Shown: positions 1 through 9,476, counted from the first letter of the stretch. The stretch is 64,000 bases of DNA from Oleiagrimonas sp963747595 (GCA_963747595.1 CAVVFO010000003.1:62001-126000); one strand, 5' to 3'. Notes: generated from the sequence alone by a model not told the origin. Numbers and translations are program-made.

Positions 1-2479
1 GGGAGATATCCAGGCGCAGGCTTTCATAAAGCGCGCGCTGACGTCCCTCCAGCACCACGCGCCGCGTGATCTCGGTCTTGGGCGGCAGCTCGGAAGCCAC
101 CTCGGCCTTGGTGCGCCGCAGGATGAACGGTGCAATGCGTCGGTTGAGGCGTTGCTGCACGTCGGCATCGTGATGTTTCTCGATGGGCGTGCGGTAGTGG
201 CGGCGAAAACAGGACTCGTCGCCGAGCAGGCCGGGGACGGCCAGATCCATTTGCGACCACAGTTCGCCCAGATGGTTTTCCAGCGGCGTGCCGGACAGGC
301 AGATGCGGCGCGGCGCCTGCAGTGCGCGCAGGGCCTTGCGCGCCTGGGTGCGGGGATTCTTCACCTGCTGTGCCTCGTCGGCGGCGATCAGGCTGAAACG
401 ATGCAGCTTCAGGGCTTCGAGATCGCGCGACAAAAGGGCGTAGCTGGTCAGGACCAGATCGTGCCCATCGATCTCGCTGAAGCGGCCGGCACGCTGTGGC
501 CCATGCAGGGTCAGTTGCCGCAGACCTGGCGCGAAGCGTGCGGTTTCGGTTTGCCAGTTGGGCAGCAGGCTGGTGGGTGCGGCGACCAGGGCGGGTGCTT
601 CCAGGTCGCCGGCATCTTTCAGTGCCTGCACATGGGCCAGCAGCTGCAGTGTCTTGCCCAGGCCCATGTCGTCCGCCAGCACGCCGCCGATGCCTGCTCG
701 CGCCAGCGCATCCAGCCAAGCCAGGCCATCGCGCTGATAATCGCGCAGCGTGGCTTCCAGGGCGGGCGACACGACGGCGTTGGCCCGCTGTGCTGCCGTG
801 CGTAAACGGCGCGTGAAATGACGCAGGTTCGGCGGCGCGTGCACAGTGCACCGCTCCGGCAAGACGCGCGCCAGTTCCTCGATCCGTCCTGCTTGCACAC
901 GCGGCAGGCACAGCGAAACGGATGCGGCGACGGAGTGCAGGGCGTCACTGACGGGAGCCAGGATCCGGCGCAGGTCATGCAAGCGCAATGGCACGCGGCG
1001 GCGCGCGTCGATGGGCGCGTACCAGAGAGCGTTCAGCTGTTCGTGATCCTCCGTCTCCAGACTGAGCTGCCCCTCGTTCAGCGCCCGGGTCACCGCAGGC
1101 AGCACATTGATGCGTTTGCCCTCCACTTCGATGCCGATGTCCAGAGCGAAGGCATCGTGTGTCTGATCTTCGCGCACGGCGGCATACCATCGAGTCTCTC
1201 CCTCTACCACCTCGACGGGAAAACTGGTGGCATAGGCGAGTATGAAGCCCTCGTGCTGCAGACGCGGGCGCAGGGTGAGCCAGCGCCCGGAAGTGTTGAC
1301 CTCCAGTGCACCGTCGTGCCCCGCTCCCGGGAAAAGCCACGCGTCGTCTGGCAGCGCATCGGCCACTTCCCAGGGCAGGCCCTCGGTATCCACCGCAGGC
1401 CGCAGGCCGATACCCTCCAGGCGCTCCATGCTGGCCAGCTCCTCGGCGCGGTGGCGCTGGATCTCGATCAACGAGCCATCGCCGGCAATGCGCCGCTCGG
1501 TGCACTCGCCGGCGTGGGTGGGTAGATGGACGCCGGCATACGCGAACCCCAGCCGCGCATACGCCAGCACGCGCGTGGCCATCCGCCCCGTGGCATCGGG
1601 GCGGTCACCATCGGCGCACGTAGCGGCCGGAAGGCGTTGTTGCATGGAATGCAACGTCAATACAGGTTGCGGTGGCTGGTCCGCGGTACGGATCGTGTCG
1701 AAGACCCGTGGCGGAGGGATGCGCTGTGCCATGGGTGAGGCCGCCAGCGCAGCGCTCATGGCCGCACAGTCCTCCGGCGCCAGCGGCGGTGCATCCAGCA
1801 AGGCGATTTCTGTCGCGGATCCAGCCAGCGGACACAGCAGTGCGTTCTGTGCATCCAGATACCACAGGTCACCCACCCGGATCAGGTTGTGCGCCGGGGC
1901 CAGAGCGGGGATCAGGCGTTGACTGCCATCCTCGTGCAGGTGCCAGATCCAGTCCAGGGCCAGTTGCCTTCCGCGCGCCAGACGCAGGCCTGCCACCCCG
2001 CCGAGGAAGCAGGGCACGGTATCCAGCATCTCGTTCAGCAGCACATCGCCGATCTCGCCATTCAGTGCAGCATAGGTGCGGTTCTTGCGGTGCGCATGCG
2101 GCAGGCCGAGCACGCAACTGGCCAGACGCTGGTCGACAACAGGCAGTGCTGCCTGTGCCAGGCGCAGGTCATCGAGTGCCACGATCCGGACGGGGCCCCT
2201 TTTTCCCGTTTTTTCCAGCAATACGGGGGCCGCTTCCAGCGACGCGGCCTGGGCATGGGGGGGGCGGATCAACTCGAATAGAAAGCCCAGAGAGTCGCCA
2301 TCCCGTGTTCCACGCCCCGTGGTGGTGCCGGCTTCGCAGTTGCCACGCAGCAAGCGGCGCCACGCTGCCGGAAGCGTGTGATTGCGGGCAGCGGCAGATG
2401 ACTGTCCGACGGGAGGTGAAGCCATGCGCGGGGAGGTGTCGCGTCGGCCTTTCCTGTGTGAGTCCCCTGATCGTTGCAT
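1..2479 (-). CDS. SNF2-family DEAD/DEAH-box helicase (3' end beyond the window)
   Basis: ATP-dependent SWI2/SNF2-type DNA translocase. 826 codons are present; the reading frame stays open to base 1, so the C-terminal helicase lobe is missing. About 580 N-terminal residues precede the motor, as in bacterial SNF2 proteins with long, poorly conserved N-termini. Motif I reads DDMGLGKT near residue 604, motif II is ADEAQ near 698, motif III is LSGTPLENH near 725, and LRRTK follows. The start is uncertain: neither the ATG at 2479 nor the in-frame ATG at 2425 has a convincing Shine-Dalgarno. It lies 86 bp downstream of gpsA on the same strand. A role in transcription recycling or DNA repair is family-level inference only. 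Confidence 0.9.
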   Translation of the reverse strand, partial: MQRSGDSHRKGRRDTSPRMASPPVGQSSAAARNHTLPAAWRRLLRGNCEAGTTTGRGTRDGDSLGFLFELIRPPHAQAASLEAAPVLLEKTGKRGPVRIVALDDLRLAQAALPVVDQRLASCVLGLPHAHRKNRTYAALNGEIGDVLLNEMLDTVPCFLGGVAGLRLARGRQLALDWIWHLHEDGSQRLIPALAPAHNLIRVGDLWYLDAQNALLCPLAGSATEIALLDAPPLAPEDCAAMSAALAASPMAQRIPPPRVFDTIRTADQPPQPVLTLHSMQQRLPAATCADGDRPDATGRMATRVLAYARLGFAYAGVHLPTHAGECTERRIAGDGSLIEIQRHRAEELASMERLEGIGLRPAVDTEGLPWEVADALPDDAWLFPGAGHDGALEVNTSGRWLTLRPRLQHEGFILAYATSFPVEVVEGETRWYAAVREDQTHDAFALDIGIEVEGKRINVLPAVTRALNEGQLSLETEDHEQLNALWYAPIDARRRVPLRLHDLRRILAPVSDALHSVAASVSLCLPRVQAGRIEELARVLPERCTVHAPPNLRHFTRRLRTAAQRANAVVSPALEATLRDYQRDGLAWLDALARAGIGGVLADDMGLGKTLQLLAHVQALKDAGDLEAPALVAAPTSLLPNWQTETARFAPGLRQLTLHGPQRAGRFSEIDGHDLVLTSYALLSRDLEALKLHRFSLIAADEAQQVKNPRTQARKALRALQAPRRICLSGTPLENHLGELWSQMDLAVPGLLGDESCFRRHYRTPIEKHHDADVQQRLNRRIAPFILRRTKAEVASELPPKTEITRRVVLEGRQRALYESLRLDIS

Positions 2480-2565
2480 AAGCTCGCGAGCTTGACGCAA
2501 ACGGGTAGCTTAGCGCAGCGCGAGCCGGACCGTGCGGCTCCTGCCGGGGCACATTGCGCCCAGAG

Positions 2566-3594
2566 TCAGGAATTGCCGAACAGCCTCTCCGGATATTCCG
2601 GTTTCTGCTCGCGGGCCATGAGCCTTTCGAGACCTTCGGCTGGCGTGACATCCCCATGCAGTACATCTCGCACACCGCTGGCAATGGGCAGGTCCAGTCC
2701 GTGCTTGTCGGCCAGGCGCAGGACTTCGTCGGCGGTGACCACGCTTTCCACCACTTGGCCGATCTCGCGCACCGCATCGTCGATACCCACGCCGCGCCCC
2801 AGGGCCAGTCCCAGGCGCCGGTTGCGGGACAGATCGCCGGTGCAGGTGAGCACCAGGTCGCCCAGGCCGGACAGCCCGATCAGGGTTTCCGGCCGCGCGC
2901 CCAGCGCCACGCCCAGTTTCAGCATCTCGTACATGCCGCGCGTGATCAGCCCGGCGCGGGCATTGAGGCCCAAATTCATGCCGTCGGCCACGCCGGTGGC
3001 CACCGCCAGCACGTTCTTCATGGCACCGCCCAGTTCCGCACCCAGCATGTCCGGTCCGGTATACGCACGGAAGTTGGGCGCATGCAGGCGTGTCGCCAGG
3101 CGTTGCGCGAAGGCCTCGTCGCTGGAATGCACCGTGACGGCGGTGGGCAGTCCGGCCACCACCTCACGCGCAAACGAGGGGCCGGTGACCACGGCAGCGG
3201 GACGGTCGGGTAGACGTTCGGCGACCAGCTCGTGGAGGAAGCGGCCAGTACCGGTCTCGAATCCCTTGGTGGCCCAAGCCACGGCGCAGGTCGCGCCCAG
3301 CCGTGGTGCCACATCGTCCAGCACAGCAGCAAACGCATGACTGGGCACAACGATCAGCGCGATGTCGGCGCCGCGCAGGGCGGCATCCATGTCTGCCTCG
3401 TACTCGAGTTCCGCCGGCAGTTCCAGGTCCGGCATGTACTGGCTGTTGCGCCGCTCCGAGGCCATGCGTGCCAGTGCCGCGGCATCGCGTCCCCACAGCC
3501 GGGTGGGGGTCGCGTTGCGGGCCAGCAGCGCGGCGAGCGCCGTGCCCCAGGAGCCGGCGCCCACCACCGTGATGCGCGGGATGCTGCTGTTCAT
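2566..3594 (-). CDS. gpsA: NAD(P)H-dependent glycerol-3-phosphate dehydrogenase
   Basis: Reduces dihydroxyacetone phosphate to sn-glycerol 3-phosphate in the cytoplasm, supplying the backbone for phospholipids. The product feeds the PlsB acyltransferase encoded at 27-29.6 kb. 342 aa, normal for the family. The N-terminal Rossmann motif GAGSWG is at residues 12-17, and the conserved GGAMKNVLA stretch with the catalytic lysine is near residue 190. The C-terminal dehydrogenase domain is complete. It begins 39 bp after secB, and secB-gpsA is a widespread proteobacterial operon, which supports both calls. Confidence 0.97.
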   Translation of the reverse strand: MNSSIPRITVVGAGSWGTALAALLARNATPTRLWGRDAAALARMASERRNSQYMPDLELPAELEYEADMDAALRGADIALIVVPSHAFAAVLDDVAPRLGATCAVAWATKGFETGTGRFLHELVAERLPDRPAAVVTGPSFAREVVAGLPTAVTVHSSDEAFAQRLATRLHAPNFRAYTGPDMLGAELGGAMKNVLAVATGVADGMNLGLNARAGLITRGMYEMLKLGVALGARPETLIGLSGLGDLVLTCTGDLSRNRRLGLALGRGVGIDDAVREIGQVVESVVTADEVLRLADKHGLDLPIASGVRDVLHGDVTPAEGLERLMAREQKPEYPERLFGNS

Positions 3595-3633
3595 GGCCTC
3601 ACGAGTCCGGTGCGAACGGTTTGATACGTGCCG

Positions 3634-4146
3634 TCAGGAGTCGAGCCGCGGCGCGCCTTCACCGGCCGCGGACTGGCGTTGCTGCTGCTCTGCGTACAGG
3701 GCGTCGAAGTTGATCGGCTGCAGCGGGAACGGCGGGAACCCTCCATCCTGCACCATGTTGCTGACCACGTGACGCGCAAACGGGAACAGCGTGTTGGGGC
3801 AATAGGTGTTGAGCAGGCCCTCTTCGTCCTCCGGCGAAAACCCGGCCAGACCGAAAATGCCGGCCTGATGGACTTCGGCCAGATATGCCGTGCGCTCACC
3901 CATGGTGCAGGTAAGTGTAAGCGTCAGCACCACTTCGTGGATGTTTTCCGCGATCTTGGCGCTCTTGTTGGCCAGATTCAGCTGCACCTGCGGCTGTTCC
4001 TCGCTCTCGCCGATCTCCTGGAATACCTGCGGCACGTTTGGCGCCTCGAAGGATGAATCCTTGGTATAGATCTTCTGCAGGATCAACTGTGGCTGGTTGT
4101 CCTGGACGTCGTCGCCGGCGCCGTTGAATTGCGTCTCTTCTGCCAT
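3634..4146 (-). CDS. secB: Protein-export chaperone SecB
   Basis: Tetrameric cytosolic chaperone that holds preproteins unfolded and delivers them to SecA. 170 aa from the ATG at 4146. A longer frame reaches 4206, but the ATG at 4146 gives the expected N-terminus (MAEETQ) and has a GGAG about 10 bp upstream. The family core is clear: QLILQKIYTKDSSFEAPN near the start, then the TCPNTLFPFAR-like region (here YCPNTLFPFARHVV) and GGFPPFPLQPINFDALY near the C-terminus. First gene of the secB-gpsA operon, divergent from rpmB. The many exported receptors and hydrolases in this window are likely clients (inference). Confidence 0.97.
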   Translation of the reverse strand: MAEETQFNGAGDDVQDNQPQLILQKIYTKDSSFEAPNVPQVFQEIGESEEQPQVQLNLANKSAKIAENIHEVVLTLTLTCTMGERTAYLAEVHQAGIFGLAGFSPEDEEGLLNTYCPNTLFPFARHVVSNMVQDGGFPPFPLQPINFDALYAEQQQRQSAAGEGAPRLDS

Positions 4147-4279
4147 GGTGTTGCAACTCCGCAAGAGCAATGGATACGAAAACACCAATTCTCCCACACA
4201 TGACATGAGGATGCCCGGGGAACGTGCACAAGGACTATGTTCGCGCGTAGGGTGTGTTCATGCTCGCCTCTGCAGCTAC

Positions 4280-4309
4280 TTGTTCTCGGGCGCATGCATA
4301 CGGCATAAT
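4280..4309 (+). promoter_or_regulatory. Candidate sigma-70 promoter for rpmB-rpmG
   Basis: In the 335-bp gap between divergent secB and rpmB, TTGTTC (4280-4285) is followed after 18 bp by CATAAT (4304-4309). That leaves a leader of about 165 nt before rpmB. I see no gene in the rest of the gap. No transcript evidence; the call rests on sequence match alone. Confidence 0.45.
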
Positions 4310-4481
4310 GGCGAGCTTGTCCATGCTCAGTGTGCCCGTTCCGGGTAGCGCACGCGTGTCGCGGTTCGCGTGCGCGAGTCCAAGGACAAAACCACCAGCA
4401 ACCGCAACGCGGCCTGTCCGCGCCGCTGGGCCGACGCCGTCCTGGCCAATGGGCGGTTCATCGAAGATTACGGAGGCCACC

Positions 4482-4718
4482 ATGGCCCGTGTATGCCAAG
4501 TCACCGGAAAGGGTGTGCGTAGCGGCAACAACGTCTCGCATGCCAACAACAAAACCCGTCGTCGCTGGTTGCCCAACCTGCACGAACGTCGCTTCTGGGT
4601 ACCGAGCGAGAGTCGCTGGGTAAAACTGCGTGTGTCCACCAAGGCATTGCGCACCATCGACAAGAACGGCATCGAGTCCGTGATCGCCCAGCTGCGTGCT
4701 CGCGGCGAAAAGGTCTGA
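4482..4718 (+). CDS. rpmB: 50S ribosomal protein L28
   Basis: Large-subunit ribosomal protein, 78 aa. The N-terminus MARVCQVTGKG and the block HANNKTRRRWLPNL are diagnostic of bacterial L28. The ATG at 4482 has CGGAGG 6-7 bp upstream; longer in-frame extensions lack this site. It ends 13 bp before rpmG, and rpmB-rpmG is a near-universal gene pair. Only a single cysteine is present, so there is no zinc-ribbon set. Confidence 0.97.
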   Translation: MARVCQVTGKGVRSGNNVSHANNKTRRRWLPNLHERRFWVPSESRWVKLRVSTKALRTIDKNGIESVIAQLRARGEKV

Positions 4719-4731
4719 AGGAGGATCCACC

Positions 4732-4896
4732 ATGCCATCCAAGCGCGACAAGATTCGCCTGACTTCCTCGGCCGGTACCGGCCACTTCTACACTACCGAC
4801 AAGAACAAGAAGAACACGCCGGACAAGATGGCGGTCAAGAAATACGACCCCGTCATCCGCAAGCACGTGATCTACAAGGAAGGCAAGATCAAGTAA
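4732..4896 (+). CDS. rpmG: 50S ribosomal protein L33
   Basis: Large-subunit ribosomal protein, 54 aa. It contains the block FYTTDKNKKNTPDK and the C-terminal KKYDPVIRKHVIYKEGKIK. It has no cysteines, so it is the zinc-free (C-minus) form. It begins 13 bp after rpmB, with AAGGAGGATCC immediately upstream as a strong ribosome binding site. It is followed by terminator hairpins at 5014-5047 and 5071-5094. Confidence 0.97.
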   Translation: MPSKRDKIRLTSSAGTGHFYTTDKNKKNTPDKMAVKKYDPVIRKHVIYKEGKIK

Positions 4897-5013
4897 CTCC
4901 ACGGCCCACGCGTGCAGCGCGTGGCTTGCTGCCGTAGCGTTACCCCCGGCGCACGCGAAGAGAGTCCAGGGATGGATTCGGCTTTGAGGAAGGAGGGAAG
5001 CCGGGTGCAGCGC

Positions 5014-5047
5014 CATGAAAAAACCCGCCGTATGGCGGGTTTTTTCA
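5014..5047 (+). terminator. Bidirectional rho-independent terminator
   Basis: Inverted repeat ATGAAAAAACCCGCC / GGCGGGTTTTTTCAT with a TATG-type loop: a GC stem flanked by A and T tracts, so it can work on both strands. It ends rpmB-rpmG and faces the convergent desaturase gene. Confidence 0.85.
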
Positions 5048-5070
5048 TGTGCGGCCTGCCGTTCCACAGA

Positions 5071-5094
5071 AAAGGCCCGCCGAAGCGGGCCTTT
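5071..5094. terminator. Second hairpin terminator between rpmG and the desaturase
   Basis: AAAGGCCCGC / GCGGGCCTTT, a ten-base stem around CGAA. It lies 28 bp past the desaturase stop and probably ends that minus-strand transcript, while the 5014-5047 hairpin backs it up. Confidence 0.65.
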
Positions 5095-5122
5095 CGCGGG
5101 TTGCCGTTGGGTGCGACTGCGT

Positions 5123-6319
5123 TCAGGCGCTCGCCGGCAGGCGGTAGCCTTTCAGCCGCTGGGCGAATTCCTGCAGCGTGCGGATGCCGCTTTCTTCGGC
5201 TTCGCGGATCCATTGCTGCAGCCCCTTCAGTGCCGCATCGGCGCCGCGCTGCTCCATCAGGGCGGCCAGACGGGCGCGGTAGTCGCACACGGTCTGCAGT
5301 TTCGGGCGTTTCTCCACCACGGCCTCGAGCTCGGCGCGCTTGTCATGATCCAGCCAGCGGCCACCGTCGGCCATGGCGCGGCGCAGGCGACGCGGCACGT
5401 CGCGGATGCTGTCGCCTGCGTGCGAGGCTTCTTCGCGCATGGTCGGCACGATGACCAGACGATAGTAGTCGGTCATGGCCTGGAAGCGATGCGTCAACAC
5501 GGCTTTCAGCGTCTCGGCATCGGGCAGCGGCACGTTCGGGCGCACGTCCAGGGAGGGCGCCACACGCAGCACCTTGGCCAGTCCCAGCATGCGGAAACCG
5601 CAAATCGCGGCCCAGCCGATATCGAACTCCCATTTGCGCAGCGCGAATTTGGCCGAGCTGGGGAAGGCGTGGTGGTTGTTGTGCAGTTCTTCGCCGCCGA
5701 TCCACACGCCCCACGGCACCAGATTGGTGGCGGTATCGGAGCTTTCGAAGTTGCGGTAACCGGACCAGTGGCCGATACCGTTGACGAAGCCGGCAGCCCA
5801 GAACGGGATCCAGATCATCTGGATGGCCCAGATGGCCACGCCCACCGCGCCGAACAGCGCGATATTGATGATGGCCATCACTGTGGGACCCGCATACGGA
5901 TGTGCCGCGTACAAGTGGCGCTCGATCCAGTCATCCGGCGTACCACGACCGTACTTCTCGATGTCCTCGGTCTGGTGGCTGGCTTCGCGGTACAGGCCCA
6001 CGCCATCCCAGAACACCTTCTTGATGCCGTGGATCTGCGGGCTGTGCGGATCGTCCTCGGTTTCCACCTTGGCGTGATGCTTGCGGTGGATGGCCACCCA
6101 TTCGCGCGTGACCATGCCCGTGGTCAGCCACGACCAGAAGCGGAAGAAGTGCGCCACCGCCGGGTGGAAATCCACGCCACGGTGCGTCTGGCTACGATGC
6201 AGGTACAACGTGACCGCGAAGATGGTCAGCTGGGTGGCCACCAAGCCGTAAACCAGCCAGGTGACCCAGCCGGCGCCGGTCAGGCCGCGTGCAGCAAAAT
6301 CAAGCAGGGACTCAAACAT
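5123..6319 (-). CDS. Membrane acyl-CoA/acyl-lipid desaturase
   Basis: Di-iron integral-membrane fatty acid desaturase of the stearoyl-CoA/DesA type, which introduces a double bond into acyl chains and tunes membrane fluidity. The three histidine boxes are intact: HRSQTH, HRKHH and ELHNNHH. Hydrophobic segments lie near residues 12-35 and 150-185. The C-terminal 130 residues are charged and helical, an extension beyond the core fold. The start is taken at the ATG at 6319 (398 aa); a GTG at 6334 would add five residues, and neither has a clear ribosome site. It stands alone, convergent with rpmG and divergent from the Gld-type ABC operon. Confidence 0.9.
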   Translation of the reverse strand: MFESLLDFAARGLTGAGWVTWLVYGLVATQLTIFAVTLYLHRSQTHRGVDFHPAVAHFFRFWSWLTTGMVTREWVAIHRKHHAKVETEDDPHSPQIHGIKKVFWDGVGLYREASHQTEDIEKYGRGTPDDWIERHLYAAHPYAGPTVMAIINIALFGAVGVAIWAIQMIWIPFWAAGFVNGIGHWSGYRNFESSDTATNLVPWGVWIGGEELHNNHHAFPSSAKFALRKWEFDIGWAAICGFRMLGLAKVLRVAPSLDVRPNVPLPDAETLKAVLTHRFQAMTDYYRLVIVPTMREEASHAGDSIRDVPRRLRRAMADGGRWLDHDKRAELEAVVEKRPKLQTVCDYRARLAALMEQRGADAALKGLQQWIREAEESGIRTLQEFAQRLKGYRLPASA

Positions 6320-6456
6320 GTTGGACACAACCACACAGGAAAAAGAGGAAATGCAAGACGAGTTTACGCCACGTCGATCGCTCCGGCTAGAACCGGCACG
6401 CGTTCGTGTGAACTGCGCCTGTTGTTAAAAGATGGTGACGAAGCCAGAATCATCAA

Positions 6457-7380
6457 GTGACCGAACATTCATCTTTGCTGGAAATGGAGCACGTCAGTCG
6501 CCGTCTGGGCGCGCGCGATGTGGTCTGCGACGTGAGTCTGCGCATCGAGCGCGGCGAGGTCGTTGGCTTGCTGGGCGTCAACGGTGCCGGCAAGTCCACC
6601 ACCATGGCCATGCTGGCGGGCGCGTTGCGCCCGAGCCGCGGCAGCATCCGGGTGGATGGGCAGGACCTGCACGAGCGGCCGGAAGCTGCACGCCATATCG
6701 GCTGGCTTCCCGAGCGTGCACCGTTGTGGCCTGAATTGAGCGTGGCCGAGCACCTGGACAGTCTGGGCCGCTTGCGCGGACTGAACGCCGCTGCGCGTCG
6801 CGCCGCGGCCCAGGACGTGATGCAGCGGCTGCATCTGCAAACCATGGCATCGCGGCTGGCCGGCGTCCTGTCGCAGGGCCAGCGCCAGCGCCTGGGGCTG
6901 GCGTGTGCGCTGCTGCACGCGCCGCCACTGCTGATTCTGGACGAGCCGGCCAATGGTCTGGATCCCATGCAGAGCAGCGATCTGCGGGCGCTGATCCGCG
7001 AACGCGCCGCGGCAGGCTGCGCGGTGATCCTCTCCACCCACCTGTTGCCGGAAGTCACCTCGGTATGTGATCGCGTGGCCATCCTGCACGAGGGGCAACT
7101 GCGGCATGATGCCGTTTTGCATGCAGACACGCACAGCGTGCGCCTGCAACTGGCCGCGGCGCATGACGCCGACACGCTGGAGGCGCTCCCGCCGGTCGAG
7201 TCCGTGCGGGCGCTGGATGGTCGCACGTTCCTCATCACGTTGCGCGCCGGCTGCGACAATGCACAACTGGCACGAAGTGTCGTGGAGGCGGGACTGTCGT
7301 TGAGCGCCCTGCAGCCGGGTGGCAGCGATCTCGAGCACGTATTCATGCAGATCGCGGCGCGTACCGCGCAGGCCGCATGA
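6457..7380 (+). CDS. ABC transporter ATP-binding protein, GldA-type
   Basis: ATPase of an ABC-2 type exporter, 307 aa from a GTG start; an in-frame ATG at 6484 is possible. Walker A is GVNGAGKST. The signature is LSQGQRQRLGLA, with glutamine for the usual second glycine. Walker B is LLILDEPANGLDP, and the switch histidine lies in LSTHLLPE. First gene of a four-gene operon (ATPase, permease, GldG-like protein, DUF4340-like protein) joined by 1-4 bp overlaps. The closest known arrangement is the gldA-gldF-gldG set of gliding bacteroidetes, but many non-gliding proteobacteria carry it, so the substrate is unknown. Confidence 0.9.
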   Translation: MTEHSSLLEMEHVSRRLGARDVVCDVSLRIERGEVVGLLGVNGAGKSTTMAMLAGALRPSRGSIRVDGQDLHERPEAARHIGWLPERAPLWPELSVAEHLDSLGRLRGLNAAARRAAAQDVMQRLHLQTMASRLAGVLSQGQRQRLGLACALLHAPPLLILDEPANGLDPMQSSDLRALIRERAAAGCAVILSTHLLPEVTSVCDRVAILHEGQLRHDAVLHADTHSVRLQLAAAHDADTLEALPPVESVRALDGRTFLITLRAGCDNAQLARSVVEAGLSLSALQPGGSDLEHVFMQIAARTAQAA

Positions 7381-8132
7381 GCGTGCTGGCGGTCACCCAT
7401 AGTGAACTCAGGCGCCTGCGCGTGCGCCCGTTCGCCTGGACCCTTGGCGCCGTCACTCTGGCGTGGCTGGGCTGGAGATTCGTCCTGCTGTTGGGCCAGT
7501 TCCTGGCGGTGCAGGTGCGTCTGGCTGCGCTCACCGACGGGCCCGGCTATACCGATCTGGTGACCGTGCCGCTGCTGGCGCAGCTGACCCAGCTGGCGTT
7601 GCTGGTGGTGCCGCTGATGACCATGCACCTGATCGCCGGTGAACGCCGCAACGGCACCCTGCGCCTGCTGATCGCCGCCGGCGTGTCGCCGACGCGCATC
7701 GTGCTGGGCAAATATCTGGCGGTCATGGCTTGGCTGGTGCTGTGGCTGGCGCTGACGGTGCTGATGCCGTTGTCGCTGGCGCATGTGGCCGCACCGGATT
7801 GGGGCAAGCTGGCGGCGGCCACCCTGGCCGAGCTGCTGGCGCTCGGTGCGCTGGCAGCGGTCGGCGTGGCCTGCTCCAGCTTCGCCTCGCATCCGGCGCT
7901 GGCCGCGGCTGCGGCGCTGGTCATCACGCTGGGGCTGTGGGCGGTGAATCTTGGCGCCACGGCACACGGTGTCGTGGGAGGCATGGCCAACTGGCTGGCC
8001 ATGCCGACGCATCTCAAGCCCATGTGGCAGGGGTTGGTGAGTACGGCGGATGTGGCGTGGTTCCTGATTCTGGCGGTGCTGGCGCTCAGCCTCGCCATCC
8101 GCCGACTGGCGGCAGAACGGGTGCGCGGCTGA
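7377..8132 (+). CDS. ABC-2 type permease, GldF-like
   Basis: Inner-membrane permease of 251 aa whose ATG overlaps the ATPase stop codon (ATGA). Six hydrophobic segments are visible, roughly at residues 20-45, 58-80, 105-130, 140-165, 175-200 and 222-242. The motif GERRNGTLRLLIAAG between the second and third segments is typical of ABC-2 permeases. It pairs with the upstream ATPase. A single permease gene implies a homodimer. Substrate unknown. Confidence 0.87.
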   Translation: MSVLAVTHSELRRLRVRPFAWTLGAVTLAWLGWRFVLLLGQFLAVQVRLAALTDGPGYTDLVTVPLLAQLTQLALLVVPLMTMHLIAGERRNGTLRLLIAAGVSPTRIVLGKYLAVMAWLVLWLALTVLMPLSLAHVAAPDWGKLAAATLAELLALGALAAVGVACSSFASHPALAAAAALVITLGLWAVNLGATAHGVVGGMANWLAMPTHLKPMWQGLVSTADVAWFLILAVLALSLAIRRLAAERVRG

Positions 8133-9469
8133 TGAAGGAGCGTCTGGATGCCTGGCTGTTCGGCGTGCTGCTGCTGATCGCCGCGGGGTGTGCGGGTTAT
8201 TTCACGTCGCGCTATGTGGTGCGCAGCGACTGGACAGCCGGTGCCCGCGCGAGTCTCGCGGCACCCAGCCGCGCGATTTTGAAAAAACTGCGCGGCCCGG
8301 TGCAGGTGGTCAGCTATGCCAGCCCCGGTGGCGGATTGCGCCCAACGATCGCCGCATTCATCAGACGCTATGCACGTCTCAAGCCGGATCTATCGCTGCG
8401 TTTCGTCGACCCGCAGACCGACCCGGCGAGGATGCGCAAAAAGGGCATCAGCGTCGATGGCGAGCTGATCGTGCATTACAAGGGGCGGCAGGAGCGCCTG
8501 GATGAATTATCGGAATCGAGTTTCACCAACGCCCTGACGCGGCTGGCGCGCGGTGGCGACCGCATCGTGGCGTTCGTCACCGGTGACGGCGAGCGCAATG
8601 CAGCGGGTCGCGCCAATGCCGACATGGGCACGTTCATGCGTCAGTTGGAGCAGCGCGGCATGCGTGCCGTGCCGCTCAATTTTGCACAGGTCGATGCAGT
8701 GCCGCAGGAGACCGATCTGGTGGTGCTGGCCAGCCCGCTGGCGCGCTTGTCGGCCGGTGCCGTGAAGGCGCTGGTGGATTACGTCGCCACCGGCGGCAAC
8801 CTTCTCTGGCTGACCGAGCCCGACAGCGGCAACCTGGGTCTCGAGCCGCTGGCGAAGGCACTGAGTATCCAGAAGCTTCCGGGCATGCTGGTGGACCCCA
8901 GTGGCGCCAAGCTGGGTGTCGACGATCCGCGCATGCTGGCCGAGGCGCGGTATCCGCCGCAGACGATCACACACGGGTTCGTCATGACCACATTGTTTCC
9001 GCAGGTCGCCGCGCTGGCCATCACCTCCAAGCGCGACTGGCATGCCCAGGCCATCCTGCGTTCCAGCGCGCAGAGTCATGATGTGCGCACGGCCGACAGC
9101 CAGGCGCCGCTTCCCGATGCCGCAGCGGTGAACGGAATCCCGGGGCCGCTGGATTTCGGGTTCGCGTTGACCCGACTCTCGCCCAGCCCCAGGCACAACC
9201 AGCAGCGCGTGGTGGTGATCGGCGATGGCGATTTCCTCTCCAACAGCTATCTCGGCAACGGCGGCAACCGCGCGCTGGGGCAGCGGCTGTTCGACTGGCT
9301 GCTGGGGGACGACGCGCTGGTGGACATGCCCGCGCGCCACGCACCCGACCGCATCCTGCGCTTGCCACAGGCAGGTCTGGACATCCTGACCGGCGTCTTC
9401 CTGATCGCGATTCCCCTCTTGCTGCTGCTGACTGGCGTGGGCATCGCCTGGCGGCGCCGCCGTCGCTGA
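8132..9469 (+). CDS. GldG-like ABC auxiliary protein
   Basis: 445 aa. The ATG sits inside the permease stop (TGATG), so translation is probably coupled. A membrane segment lies near residues 9-28 and a second close to the C-terminus, followed by an Arg-rich tail (WRRRRR). The large loop between them (about 390 residues) lies outside the cytoplasm and contains the ABC-type uncharacterised auxiliary region, with EPDSGNLGLEPL and VVVIGDGDFLSNSYLGNGG blocks typical of GldG/YbhS-associated proteins. Probably the extracytoplasmic partner of the GldA-F pair (inference). Confidence 0.82.
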   Translation: MKERLDAWLFGVLLLIAAGCAGYFTSRYVVRSDWTAGARASLAAPSRAILKKLRGPVQVVSYASPGGGLRPTIAAFIRRYARLKPDLSLRFVDPQTDPARMRKKGISVDGELIVHYKGRQERLDELSESSFTNALTRLARGGDRIVAFVTGDGERNAAGRANADMGTFMRQLEQRGMRAVPLNFAQVDAVPQETDLVVLASPLARLSAGAVKALVDYVATGGNLLWLTEPDSGNLGLEPLAKALSIQKLPGMLVDPSGAKLGVDDPRMLAEARYPPQTITHGFVMTTLFPQVAALAITSKRDWHAQAILRSSAQSHDVRTADSQAPLPDAAAVNGIPGPLDFGFALTRLSPSPRHNQQRVVVIGDGDFLSNSYLGNGGNRALGQRLFDWLLGDDALVDMPARHAPDRILRLPQAGLDILTGVFLIAIPLLLLLTGVGIAWRRRRR

Positions 9470-9476
9470 TGTGCCC

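Noticed and set aside
5015..6460. 481-codon plus-strand open frame opposite the desaturase
   Set aside because: It begins inside the terminator hairpin and mirrors the desaturase codons; the desaturase histidine boxes settle the strand.
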